NCBI GenBank assembly: GCA_950097015.1
Contig: CATNEN010000001.1
Coordinates: 21,071,501 to 21,135,500 of the forward strand
From: Macrostomum hystrix
Lineage: Eukaryota; Platyhelminthes; Macrostomidae
Direction: 5' to 3'
DNA: 64,000 bases
The notes under the pieces are model-generated. The model was not told the DNA's origin, made no database searches, and saw only the letters and a program-made list of their open reading frames with translations. The first letter of the stretch is position 1; each line of letters begins with the position of its first letter. Below, piece after piece: positions 48,379-59,282 of the stretch. Made by a program: the position numbers and the translations under genes.

Positions 48379-51300
48379 GCATTGTTCCCGATATCCAGCG
48401 AAGCCGAGCTCGCCAAGTCCCTTGCCGAACTTGCCTCGAGTGCCAGCGCTGCGGCCGCAGTCTATAGCAACTATCGACCTGCAGCTGCCGATGCAGCCTC
48501 TACGGCTGCACCAACAGGCCAGAAACGAAAGAAGGACAAAAAGAACGACGATGAGATCGGTGATTCCCTTGTTGAAAAGAAAAAATCGAAAAAAGATAAG
48601 AAACAGAAACGCCATGACTCTGCTAGCGACTCTAACAGCAACAAAAATGACATAAATCAGCAACAGCAGCCACCAGTAGACTTTGACATAGACCGTACAG
48701 GCAATGATAATATTCGGGTTCACGGTTGTCTAGCCAAACTGCACCAGCCCTTGCTTCCTACTGGAAGTAGTAGCTGCTGTAGTTTTTCTCGTCCTCAATT
48801 CGCCTTACAGTTTGATGGCACCTGTCTGAAGCTGCCCCGGTCGCTGCAGCAAAAGCCAATCGATGCAAGTAAAAAGGACAAAAGGTCTGCTAAAAATAGC
48901 ACTGTCAAAGTTTGGCAGAAAGTTCGCTACTACGCTAAACGACATAGAAAAGTTCTTCTAAAACAGACAGAAGATCCTTCTGCGTTGTCTGCGAACGCTC
49001 TGCCGAGTGTTGTCGCTAAAGCGGGTGATAGTTCGTCTTCGGAAACGCCCGACGATTTGCTTGAACTGGCTTCAAAGCAGACGCAATTGTTTCCTAACAA
49101 TAGCCGCCTAGCAACTGAGCGCTGCCTCGCTATTGTTCGTCGAGGCCTGGAACTGTCGCCCGGTCATCTGGGTCTGAGAATGCTCGAGGCTCGAGTTGCC
49201 CTATCCGAATGGGAGCGCGCCGAGGCGTTGCGTCGCCTGTCAGATCTGACATTCCGCTATCCGAATGTGACAGCCGCTTGGCTGTGTCGCCTTCACCTGT
49301 TGAGGTCCAGTTTGGAGTTGTACAATCGGTCACAGCAGCTGAGATTGTACGCAGAAGCGTTTGCCAGTCTGACCGCCGTTGCCGAGGGTCGATTATTGTC
49401 GCACAAAGCGTTGCCGAAATGTTACGAACACTTGCTAATCCTGCTGCTTGACTATTGCTTGTATCTGGAGAGGTGCGGCCTTATTGAGCGAGCCGTGGCC
49501 TCATTTCAGGCCATTATCGAGTTCAATCTTTGTCGGCCAAATTCTACCGACGTTTCGCTTAGCGACTTCGAAGCTTTCTGGGATTCCGGAACGCCCCGGT
49601 TTGGCGATATCGGCAGTCGGGGCTGGCGGGGCGATTGCAAATCGGCCGCCAACGTCGATAATTGCGACAGTGATGACGGGTGAGGACCTTCATTATTCGC
49701 TGTTACTTCTATATTCGGCAAGTCTGACCAATTATGGGTCATGAACGCTTAAGAACTCGAGGGTTGCGATTATTGAAAGAAAAACCGCAATAACCTGGCA
49801 ATATAATTGACTACGAGTGATCCTCCGTAAAATCCCCCTCAGCTATTTCTCGACCATCCAGTCAGCCTGTGACGCCGAGGAGCGTCAACTGCTCGACCAA
49901 GCTGCCGCTCAACGTCACGAAGCTCAGTTGGAAAGTCCAGACTCTCAGTGGGCACCGAATCTGGCTAAGATGACGCTCGACTTTGAACAGCTTCGCTGCC
50001 AGTGGCTCTGGTATCCGTGCCGACAAGAGTCGGAAACTATTGAAGACCTAGATCGTGTTGTTCTTCTAAACGATGTTCGACCAGTTCTGTTCCGTCTGCC
50101 GCGGGAGTTGATGCCTCACTTACTGGCTTTGTTTCTATTGTTCCTGCGTTGCGCTCGCGTTGAAGAAGACGAAGGCGGTTTCAGCCTGCTGCAGCGACTC
50201 CAGACAGCGTCTGAAGAGCATCAGCTGCTAGGATCCGTCCTGCAGGGCGCTAGGTTAGTTTTGGCCTTCTTTGAAACTGTAGTCATGGGATGTCTGGTAA
50301 TAATATAATATTAAATGAAGGACGGCTGTGGGCAACGGCACATCATTTATTGACACCAGACCCGCAGCCAGCGAGAAGGCGATTCTGCCCATTTTTCTGA
50401 CTCCTGAGCACACACGCACGACGCACACAGATACCGTACGCAGGCACATACACACAGGTGTGTACATCTGCCCTCATTGTCAGGCAGTGTACACTCTCAC
50501 TGTGCCTCGGAGGTTGGCTCTCAAGGGCGTAAATTGCACGACAAGCCCCCAAGCCTTCTCTCCGCGCCTGCGCCCCGAAATGAGTGTGGCCTCGCCACGG
50601 AATTAAACTCAGGGACCTTGGTGACCCCGCTCTGCCACATGCCCTCTGCCACTTTGGGTTGCCTAGTAGTTGGAGCTTCGGAATCAAGAATTGAAGGTCG
50701 GGGTTTCGAGTCCTGTCTCGAGTGGAACAATTTGTGTCCTTTAGCAAGACACTTAACTCTGCATTGCTTGAGTTCACCCAGCTGCTAGTTGGGTTCCAGG
50801 ATTAGCTGGGGTAACTGAGGGGGGTGTGGCGTACCCCAGTCCATGGACTGAACAGCCGCACGCAGCCTTCAGATGTTTCAATCTGTATTCACAGATCTCG
50901 CGTTCATTTTGGCGGCGGGGGCGGCGGAGAACTTGGCGGTTTCTACCGCTCCGAGCCGTCGCTCAACAGTCCAGATCTGCAGCGGCTGCGGCTGCGCGTC
51001 TGTTGTCAGGCTGCGTCGGCGCCAGGATTCGACCAGCTGTTTGTCAACGGCGAAAGAGACATATTTGCTAGATTGGCCATTTTCGAAGCGTCCGCAATGG
51101 AGCAGCAGATGTTTAGGCGGGTGGCCAAAGCGCTGCTCCGTTGTCGACCCGATTGGAGCGTCTGGGCCGCCTTCGCCGAGTGCGACTCCTCGGTCGGCAG
51201 TGGTCGTCGAACCTTCGACGGCGTGTTGGATGGATTGAAGTTCCCCGGACTGCGCGGCGGGCAGGTAGTACTTATAGAATGCTCTTAAGCATAGCAACGC

Positions 51301-53080
51301 CATATAACAGGAGTCGGCAAATTTATTAGCTGGCGGGACAAAGAGAGGCAAAAAGACGACAGCGGGCCGCATTGACTGTAGAAATTTGAGATAGGGGAGA
51401 AATGAGACTCAGGAGAGTTGAGACACACGAGAGATGAGACACGATAGATGAGACATGGAAGATATGAGACACGGGATAGATGAGACACGGATAGTGAAGT
51501 GACAGGAGTGACAGGATATTGTAGATGTCGGAACGAGCAACAGGCCGGATTTATGAGCTTCGAGGGCAGCATCTTGCCCGCGGGCTGGAGTTTGCCGACC
51601 CCTGCCGTGGATGCCATATCTACTCGCATTATTTTATACTGTGAGCGTTTTTCATCATCGCAGGCACCGCCCGAGCTTTGCCGTCAAGCGCTCGCGGTCA
51701 TCTTGTCAGCCGTCTGCTCCGAGCTGTCAATCAGCTGGGATTTGACGCGCCCAGCAAATTTGACACCCGAGAAGCTGCGGCGTTGCTTGAGCGCGTCACC
51801 TTCGTCAGGTGATACGGAGGCTTTCGATTCGATGTCTCGAGTGGCTAAGCTCCTAGCCATGGCTGCCGGCTCAACTCGAGTCGACGAGATCGAACGCGAA
51901 CTGGAGGTCGCGAGTTCGAGTCTCACTTCAGCTGGTCACTTATTGGTTCTACATCTGGGCGCTGTCAGACCGCAGGTTCTGCTTTTAAATGGAGCGCCCA
52001 GTCGTCTAATTGAGCGCGCTAAACGTGCTGCCCAAGTAAGCGACTGCCTTATTATACTACTATACTACTAGCGTTTGAGTAGCATAACATGATCGCTTCT
52101 TTGAATTGTTTTTATTAGTTTTTTGTATTTTTTTTTGCTGGTAAAGTGTATTAAAAAACGGGCTTTCTTAGTTTCCACATTGCAGTAGTGTTCACACAGA
52201 TTTTGAATGCTTGGCTTAGTTTTATGTACCCGATATGTTTCGAAAAAACATAAAGTTTTTAAAATCTTTTTTTAAATATTCTTTTTCTGAGCCGGATCAA
52301 TTTCCTATCTGATCACTCTTTAAGGTCGAGGATTCGAATCCTGACAGCGCGGCTGCTCGCTGCCTGCACCTGCTAGCCCAATTGCGCCTGGCCCGTCACG
52401 GAAGCCTGGCCGAGCTTGGCAACTTGGCTGCGGATTGTCTGCTAGCCAGCAGCAGCAGCAGCAGTCTCGGCGCCAGTCACAATCTCTACCGCCTGCTCAT
52501 GACCTGCCTGGCCAATCCGTTGAGTTTGGGTCGGCTGCGCAATCGCCTGGATCGCCTACCGCCCACCCCGGTGACGCTAGCCGTGGCCGCGGCAGTGGAG
52601 CTCGGCCGTCTAGCTAGCCTGGGCTGGCCCACCGCGGACAGTGGCGGCCGGGCTAGGCTAAGCCGGCTGCTGGACAGAGCCGCCGCATGCGCCGTCGAGT
52701 TTGGCGACGAAGTTACATTGGCAACCATTTGGCGTCAGAGGCTAAGAGTGGACGCACTGCTGTCCGACCGGCTGGCGAGTTTAGTCGAGACTTGGTCGCG
52801 CTCGATGCAATCGTGTCCGCACTGCAAGATGCTGTGCCTGGACGGCCTTGGCCTCGCTGCCAGAGGGTCCAGCTCTGTTAATTGCCAGCAGCTGCTCGAT
52901 CGAGTCACTGACATCATGGTCGAGAAGGACATTCGTCAGCGTGTGCTGCCAGACGAGATCAGCCTACTGTTGGAGGCGGCGGTGCAGCCTCCGTCAGCGG
53001 CTCCTCGGGTCAGATTCAGCCTCAGGTCGCGAGATCGAGTCCCACAGCAACAGCTGGCTGCCAGCTCCGATGTCTCTTAG
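48379..53080 (+). CDS. NRDE2: NRDE2, nuclear RNAi-defective 2 homologue (start codon not in the exon)
   Basis: Exons: 48379-49679, 49843-50253, 50895-51264, 51664-52035, 52325-53080 (phases 2, 2, 0, 0); 1070 codons to the stop. The first visible exon opens ALFPISSEAE directly after an acceptor (TTGCAG), matching the usual M-ALFP start, yet no in-frame ATG lies between the stop at 48307 and the exon. A Lys/Ser-rich basic segment follows, then HAT/TPR-like helical repeats with family hallmarks: LFPNNSRLATERCL, RGLELSPGHLGLRMLEA, LSHKALPKCYE, ERAVASFQAIIEFN, FEAFWDSGTPRFGDIGSRGW, and near the end CPHCKMLCLDGL and VLPDEISLLLEAA. NRDE2 binds the helicase MTR4 and acts in nuclear RNA surveillance, splicing and (in nematodes) nuclear RNAi. 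The neighbour downstream, RBM34, is in the same orientation 800 bases away. Confidence 0.92.
50318..50638 (-). repeat. SINE family S2 copy, NRDE2 intron 2
   Basis: Near full length, minus strand: GACACCAGACCCGCAGCCAG, TGACTCCTGAGCACACACGC, TCAGGCAGTGTACACTCTCA, GTGGCCTCGCCACGGAAT and the tRNA-like head. Confidence 0.85.
50652..50875 (+). repeat. SINE family S1 copy, NRDE2 intron 2
   Basis: TTGCCTAGTAGTTGGAGC head, AGCAAGACACTTAACTCTGC, TTCACCCAGCTGCTAGTTGG, then a 3' part truncated after CAGCCTTCAGATG. It stops about 20 bases before the next NRDE2 acceptor. Confidence 0.85.
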
Positions 53081-53108
53081 ATTAACGCTGTGTGTTGACG
53101 GCTGCATT

Positions 53109-53114
53109 AATAAA
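53109..53114 (+). terminator. Poly(A) signal AATAAA, NRDE2
   Basis: Only about 30 bases after the NRDE2 stop codon, so the 3' UTR would be very short. Confidence 0.6.
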
Positions 53115-53124
53115 TGCATTTTTG

Positions 53125-53282
53125 GGACCTCATTTGGTGACACCAGACCCGCAGCCAGCGAGGAAGCAATTCTACCCATTCCGCTGACTCCTGAGCACAC
53201 ACGCACACAGGTGTGCACATCTGCCCTGACTTTCTTATCGTCAGGCAGTGTACACTCTCACTGTGCAATTGAGGTTGGCAGT
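53125..53282 (-). repeat. SINE family S2 copy, truncated
   Basis: TGACACCAGACCCGCAGCCA, TGACTCCTGAGCACACACGC and TCAGGCAGTGTACACTCTCA on the minus strand; the tRNA-side half is missing. It begins directly after the NRDE2 poly(A) region. Confidence 0.8.
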
Positions 53283-53626
53283 CTTCTGCTTTAGCAGTCC
53301 AGCGCTGATTGGCGAATATCTCGACTTTAAGGAGAGACTTTAAAGTTTATTTTTTGGTTCAAAATTTCCGTGCATCTGCGTTGCTCCATTCAGGTGCACT
53401 GAAAACTGTCTGCCGGCAATTCCCCCCTTGGGTTCTTCTATTGCTGAGTGCATTTTTACTGCCTTTCTTTAACGCACTTGCTTGTGTAAAGCTTCTTGTT
53501 ATGCTTGGAATATTGTTTGACAAGTTTGCTTTAAATAAATAAACACTAATACATGAATTGATTAGAATGACTCCGCTTGTTGATAGGATGTACTTATCTT
53601 TTTGCTGGAGAGCGGCACACTTTCGC

Positions 53627-53765
53627 ATAGGTAAATCTGCCCTGACCTGTGACTCTCAGGAGGTTGTTGGCCCTCAAGGGCGTCAATTATCAGTGGCTCC
53701 ACACCGAAAAGGGGCCTCGCTGCGGATTCGAGCTCAGGGACCTTGGCGCGAAAGGCAAACCAATA
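53627..53765 (-). repeat. SINE family S2, tRNA-side half
   Basis: Minus strand TTGGCCCTCAAGGGCGTCAA, CCTCGCTGCGGATTCGAGCT, CAGGGACCTTGGCGCGAAAG. It holds the half absent from the copy at 53125-53282, with unrelated sequence between. Confidence 0.7.
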
Positions 53766-53882
53766 TCCTCTCTGCGATTCAACCCATTTTATTGATAAAA
53801 ACAAGACAAGATCCCAGTCCTAATTTCCCTAATTGACCCTAGCCGAATACATTTGCCCGCAGCCGAAGGCAAACACTGCACA

Positions 53883-55575
53883 ATGGCTTCCACTGAGCAG
53901 CAGGCTGATGACTCGTATAAGCCTGGCCAGCTGACCCAGCTGCTGCAGTCCAGCAGCGGTAAGACTGACTGCGACTCCGCACTGGCCAGTCTGTTTCTGC
54001 CGGCGCCACCACCAGCAGCTGCTAAAAAGCCTGCTGTTGTTAAATCCTCCACTTCTGCCGGGAACAAGTCCGCGGCAAAGCAGCCGCTAGACGAGGAGCC
54101 GCCGGCAGCGAAGCGACAAAAGCTGCAGCCTTCAGCAGCCAAGAAACAGTCTGACACAGCACCGGAACAGGAGCTCAGTGCCAAAGCAGCCGATGCTGCT
54201 GTCGGCGAGCGAGCCGCCGCCAAGGCTCGCTTGAAGCTGGCTAAACAGCGCGAGAAAGCTCGCCAGGAAGATCCTAGAAATCCGCGTACAGTCTTCGTCG
54301 GCAATGTCTCCTCGTCCGCTAAGAAGCGCGACCTCCTGTTGCTGTTTCGCGTTCACGGTCCGATTGAATCCGTGCGCTTTCGCTCGGCCGCGCCAGCTGA
54401 CGCCAATGTTGTGAAGCGACTGGCTGTCATTCACAAGAAGCTGTCTAGGCCGTCACTAAATGCCTACGTTGTCTACAAAGAAATCGAATCCACGATCAAC
54501 GCTGCGAAAGCTCTTAATGGCCACTGCCTGGCTGGGCTGCATCTTCGAGTTGACTGTCTGGCAGCTGGCGCCGCTGCCGGCGGTGTTGGCGGTGAAAATC
54601 AAAGAGACGACAAAAAATGCGTCTTCCTTGGTGAGTGTTGATTGAGTTTCCATCCTGTAAGTGCGATTCGTTGGCTAGAAAAAATAAGGATATAATATTT
54701 AATGGAACGAGTCAGTAGCCTGTGAAATGAAATATCGGCTTTACTGTCTCTGCTTGGGTGGGGTAACATTGTCGAGGTCGTCGCGCAGGAGGGAACCAGT
54801 GTTGGTGGCGTATGCTGCGCCGTCCTCCGGACAGTCGGTTGAGGAACCGCAGATTTCGCTGGGTCGTAACGAAGAAGAAACGCAGAAAAATGAATTCTGA
54901 AACACGGGCTAACTTTTTTCTGATATGCTTCTAATATTTTTATCGCCAGTTATATTTCGAATTGGTGTGCGCATTGTAATAATGATTTTTTTGTTACAAT
55001 CTGTTCAATCGTGCAGTTTTGTCACTCTGGCCTCCCAAAATCCAGGCAATCTGCCGTTCAAATGCGACGAAGAGTCGATTCGATCGGCATTCGCCCAGTG
55101 CGGCCGCGTCACCAATGTCCGCTTGGTGCGCGACTCGCGAACCGGCATCGGCCGCGGCTTCGGCTACGTCCAGTTCGCCGACGCCTCCGCTGTCGAATTG
55201 GCCCTGAAGCTCAACGGCACGGAGCTGGCTGGTCGTCAGGCTCGAGTTAGCCGATGCTCGGAGCAGAAACAACAGGCCAAGACCAACAAGATTGAGAAGA
55301 CTCACAAGAAAAAGCAGAAGAGGGTTTCTGACAGCAATGCCGATAGCAAGGTGGACAACAAGAAGCAAGCAAAGCCGAAAAGTAAACAGACGGCGCGACC
55401 AACCAATCAGAATTTCGCTCAGGCATTTCAGCGCATGCTGGACAAGCGCCGTTCCAGACAGGACGGCAAAAAGCCCAAATCGACCGCTAAATCTGCTCCC
55501 ACTTTGAAGCAGCCAAAGACTGGCAAAGGCGTGGTGAAGCCTTCTGCTTCGGCTGGGAAGAAGAAAAACAAATGA
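53883..55575 (+). CDS. RBM34: RBM34 / Nop12-like nucleolar RNA-binding protein
   Basis: Two exons: 53883-54630 and 55046-55575 (phase 1); 425 residues, close to the human length. Residues 1-130 are a low-complexity Ala/Lys/Ser region with a basic patch (PPAAKRQKLQP). RRM1 runs about 136-229 with RNP-like TVFVGNVS, ESVRFRS and NAYVVYK. RRM2 runs about 245-325 with CVFLGNLPF, RTGIGRGFGYVQF and LALKLNGTEL; the exon junction falls inside FLG-NLPF. The C-terminus is a long Lys-rich tail ending GKKKNK. The spacing between RRMs and the KKLS/NAYVVYKE block identify RBM34, the animal counterpart of yeast Nop12, which acts in pre-60S rRNA maturation in the nucleolus. The ATG follows a splice acceptor (53861-53862) by 20 bases, consistent with a 5' UTR exon or trans-splicing downstream of NRDE2. 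Confidence 0.94.
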
Positions 55576-55849
55576 CCCCAGTAATAATCACAACTCAGTC
55601 AGAGTTCCATTGTAAGGTGTGTAAGGGTAAACTGTTGCTGCATTTGACTGGGTGATTTTGTGAATTATTTCTCCAGGCAGTGTTTGCAGTTCTGCTTGAC
55701 ATAGTCATCAATCACATCAATATAAGTTTGACTTATTGCTAATTCATTGTGTCCTTGTCCAACCTAATGGCATTTGCAATCATATTCGCTATGTTCGGCG
55801 CGTGTTGTTATTTTGATATTGGTGATCGAGCCTGTCTTTCTAGCAATAC

Positions 55850-56180
55850 TTCGGGTAAGTGGCAGAGTGATTAACGTCTCCCTGAGCGCCAAGGTCCCTG
55901 AGCTCGATTCCGCGGTGAGGCCACATATTTGGGGCGCAGCCGCGGAGAGAAGGCTTTGGGGCTTGTCGTGCAATTTGCGCCATTGAGACACAGTAAAAGT
56001 TTGCACTGCCTGACGGCGGTAGAGTCACGGCAGATGTACACCGCTGTGAGTGCGTGCCGGCGTACAGTATCTGTGTGCGCGTGTGCTCAGAGGTCAGCGG
56101 AATGGGCAGAATTGCCTCCTCGCTGGCTGCGGGTCTAGTGTCACTAAACGATGTGCCATTGCCAGCAGCCCTCCTGCAAT
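55850..56180 (+). repeat. SINE family S2 copy, near full length
   Basis: Head AAGTGGCAGAGTGATTAACG and GAGCTCGATTCCGCGG, then GCGCAGCCGCGGAGAGAAGG, TGTGTGCTCAGAGGTCAGCG and tail GCAGCCCTCCTGCAATTA. Lies between RBM34 and the minus-strand PAN gene. The interval 56181-56651 otherwise shows nothing but the poly(A) signal noted next. Confidence 0.85.
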
Positions 56181-56453
56181 TACTATTATTTACAGCAAAT
56201 CTCAACTGCATCGGTAGACAGAATGATACTCGTAAATGTAATGAAGAAAATAACATCAAATTAATTAGAATGATAAAGCCGCTAGCTATATCGTGCAGTT
56301 AACTAGCGCTGTTGCTATCTGAATGAATGGCAGTGATGTAGCCATATATCTCATGATTGCTGTCAGTTCTTGAATGAGGGCCAAACGAAGGATGTCATTT
56401 CCTCATTAGACGATCTGAAGTAAAGATTTTTTACCCCAAGCTTTAGGAAATAA

Positions 56454-56459
56454 TTTATT
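56454..56459 (-). terminator. Poly(A) signal AATAAA (minus strand), PAN-fibrinogen gene 1
   Basis: Reads TTTATT on the plus strand, about 195 bases past the stop of gene 1. Confidence 0.5.
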
Positions 56460-56651
56460 CAATAGATCGACAAAGCATGGAACACTCCGTTGACAGCACT
56501 TTGTTGAAGTAGTACAGCTGGTGGGGCACTAAATGTCGAGAATGTGAGTAGATAAATGAATAAACATCAAGTAATTTTTACGGGCAGATAATTCACTTTT
56601 TAATGAAGAAAGTGTTAGTACTTTTTGGACAACCTCGTAATATATCGCGGC

Positions 56652-58064
56652 TTAGACTAGCAGCATGAGCCTAATGCTTTTTAAGGCCCTCGAAATTTCG
56701 CCTGTACCGTACCAAAGCATCGCGTCGTACTTGTTAAGCGCGGACGAATTGTAGTAAATTCCATTCGGATTGCTGTAATAATTGTTGGAACACCACCAGC
56801 CAGCTTTGCCAGTGAAGGCAGAGCAGGCAGAGGAATCTCTGTCGTAAGTAGCGAACACAGTGTCGCGGGCCTGTGAGAGTGAATCGCTGGTTGTGTTAGA
56901 GCTGCTCAGCATGTAACTCAAATACGTCATTCTATACTTGAAGAATGGTGATGGGCCTTTCACTGAAAAGTTGAAATACTCGCTCACGTCCGACCAAGTG
57001 GTCGCTTCAACTCTGAGCAGCCTTGGAGTGCTGCCCGTCAGGTTGTGAATCTGCGTCAGGCCTGGTGAAATTTCAAATGCAGCTGGAATGACACTCTGCG
57101 GCGCACCAACAGTGGAAAGAACACGCTGGTATTCAAATACCCACCCACTCAAATACCCATTCAAATACAGAAGGAGATACAGAAAAAAGAAAAATGTGGG
57201 TACTTTAAACACCCCCTTAATCTTTCAACTGTTAAGAATCCTTATTCATTCAGTGTACTAACCCAGCCAGAAGTCGGTGTCATCTCCGAAGCCATTCTCA
57301 TACTGAGTCCAGTTCTTGGCAAAGCTCAACTCGCCCTTGAATCTCTGCTGGATGATTTGAAACTTCCTGCCGCCGATTTGACTGAACGCTTCTAAAAATA
57401 GTTCCCGATGTCTGCGTCATGCTTCGCTTCAACACGGATATAAACCACCTGCCATTGACTCACCTCTGAACCACTCGCAGTCTATCGTATCCGGCAGTCT
57501 CTCATAGACTCCCATGCTCCTCCTGTCACCTGCAGATGTTGAGCTCAGGACACAGATGCCTCTGTCTGGATTGTACTCAAACCACTTGCAGCTGGAGGCG
57601 GAGTCAGCGGACCGCTGCTCGCACATCGCTGCGCACTCGATGTCGCTGCGAGCTGGCCGACTCTGTGTGGCTGTCGCAGCCGTTGGTGTCGGCTCCACAA
57701 CTTTTGTTGGCTCATTGCTTGAGTAGTCTGTGTGGTGCGTTCTAGGCTTTGTTTAATCATGCCGAGCATGCTTCACTAATGATCGCACATGATAATTTCA
57801 TAGCTTCACTCGTAGGCTTAGCTTTTGCTCTGCTGCTTCACAATGAGACTACAGAACCCAGCATAACCTAACCGAATTTACCAAATGGGGTTGAAAATGC
57901 GCGAACCAGACTATCTGATCATTCCGTGTTGCATGCGCTTGCATAAGATACTAGAATAGGCCTTTTCTAAGTTTTGCACTTACATCCTGCAGACACTCCG
58001 GTAGAGTTAATGACACCGCAGAGATAAGAACCAATGTCACAAGTGGGTGCCTCACACTAACCAT
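56652..58064 (-). CDS. Secreted PAN/Apple + fibrinogen C-terminal domain protein 1
   Basis: Minus-strand exons: 57984-58064, 57464-57727, 57263-57391, 56652-57082. Exon 1 is a signal peptide (MVSVRHPLVTLVLISAVSLT) ending at GAT-GTAAGT. Exon 2 is a PAN/Apple domain (DIECAAMCEQ, SCKWFEYN, ICVLSS, DCEWFR). Exons 3-4 are a fibrinogen C-terminal domain (FQIIQQRFKGELSFAKNW, YENGFGDDTDFWLG, TPRLLRVEATTW, the calcium-site-like TYDRDSSACS, GWWCSN, NPNGIYY, ALKSIRLMLLV). Such proteins are typically extracellular lectins or recognition molecules. Exon order, the 264 and 129 base exon lengths and phase-1 junctions match gene 2. The exon 1 donor, however, is phase 0 while exon 2 needs phase 1, so the first junction is one base out as read: exon 1 may be misassigned, the gene may be damaged, or an indel may be present. 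Confidence 0.78.
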
Positions 58065-58146
58065 AATAGAGGCGGTGTTTTCTTTCTTAGAGGTGTGCAA
58101 GCGTGTGAATCTCGATGAAATTAGCAAAATTGTAAAACCCAATAGT

Positions 58147-58154
58147 TTTATATA
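58147..58154 (-). promoter_or_regulatory. TATA box candidate for PAN-fibrinogen gene 1
   Basis: TATATAAA on the minus strand, 83-90 bases upstream of the candidate ATG at 58064, which would leave a 5' UTR of roughly 55 bases. Confidence 0.4.
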
Positions 58155-58574
58155 CATCAGCAATGTCATAAGCAAAGCATTTTAAACTGACAGCCTCTAA
58201 TTTGGTGGAAATCCTAGATTTTATTCCTCGTTGACAAAGCCGTTGATAAGCTTGCATCACAAATCAGAATAAATTGACGCGATGTGAAAATGAGCCTATC
58301 CAATTAATGACGAATTTCTGTTGACTGATGCAAACACTGTTGATCGTGAATGACACACTTGAATTGGTACTTCAAGAGCTCAAGATTCAGCATTTGAGAT
58401 CGCATTTGGCATTCGGCTTTTTGGCATTAAAGATTGACCGATATAAAAATTCTAGATGTTAGCTGCTGTTTGAGTTGGACATATCAAGGCCTGTCTATCA
58501 GATGTATTTCCACTGTTTGCTAGTTGACATGCTTGAGGTGACGTGTTTAGCTTCGTGCTAAGACTCTAAGCTCC

Positions 58575-58672
58575 TCAGCAGCCGTCGAGCTCAGGATTCA
58601 GAGGCTCCACAACTTTCATTTGCTAATTGGTTGAGTAGTCTGCGAGCAGCAAGGTGTGCATTTTGTTTGATT
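58575..58672 (-). pseudogene. Relic PAN exon between the two PAN-fibrinogen genes
   Basis: Reading the plus strand, GAGCTCAGGATTCAG followed by GGCTCCACAACTTTC and GGTTGAGTAGTCTG match the two ends of gene 1's PAN exon and its acceptor flank (57540-57555 and 57691-57758). The domain's middle, about 130 bases with three of its cysteines, is deleted. Similarity continues into the intron (TTTTGTTTGATTA), so a larger segment was duplicated and decayed. No other exons of this copy are recognisable in 58065-59282. Confidence 0.65.
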
Positions 58673-59200
58673 AAAGTGCAGCTGTCAAAAATTTCATCTG
58701 ATGATAAAGCAAGTATCAAGTGTGCCACCATTTTTACCGTCTTAAGTCTCACCTGACACCAAAAGTCTAGATTTTACAAGATCTTGCCTTTTGAGGCGCC
58801 AAAGCATAAAATTGAAACTGTTACATCTAGCTATCAGTTAGGATTTGATGGATTGTTATTGTTCGACTCCCTTGTGATCGCTTGCACGCTGCCTCTACAG
58901 CAGTGGCTAGCAACCCGAATGGAGAGAATGCATCAGGAGCTCGAAATTCCAAAGTCATCTTAAATTTTCTTTTCTTCGATCGATTTAGTATCTTTGCTGT
59001 GAGAATCGAGCATTGTATTTAATCTAGACAATTGACTTAAAAGGCATGACACGATTAGAAAAGAATATTAAAACATCTCGGTGTGGTTTCAAAGTCGCAT
59101 TTACATGCTTATCCGATAACTGTATTCAAGAACAGTACATGATGCCTTTTTCAAGCGCACAATTTGTAAGGTTAGAAAGCAGTATTTTATTGTATTTCTT

Positions 59201-59206
59201 TTTATT
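59201..59206 (-). terminator. Poly(A) signal AATAAA (minus strand), PAN-fibrinogen gene 2
   Basis: TTTATT on the plus strand about 80 bases past the gene 2 stop; a second copy is at 59186-59191. Confidence 0.5.
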
Positions 59207-59282
59207 TACTGCCAAGTTCACACCTGTAGTCTAAACTTTTCCTTCGCTTCGAATACCTGCAAATCGTGGGGCCATAGAATGC

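Noticed and set aside
49817-50308. Independent gene starting at 49817
   Set aside because: It is NRDE2 exon 2, entered at the acceptor 49841-49842 with matching phase.
53558-53836. 92-codon ORF before RBM34
   Set aside because: Overlaps an S2 SINE half; no independent support.
56652-57212. Membrane-spanning start (MFKVPTFFFFLYLLLY) for the fibrinogen exon
   Set aside because: The segment above 57082 is intron: a phase-1 acceptor (CATTCCAG) fits homology with gene 2, and the hydrophobic run is AT-rich intronic sequence.
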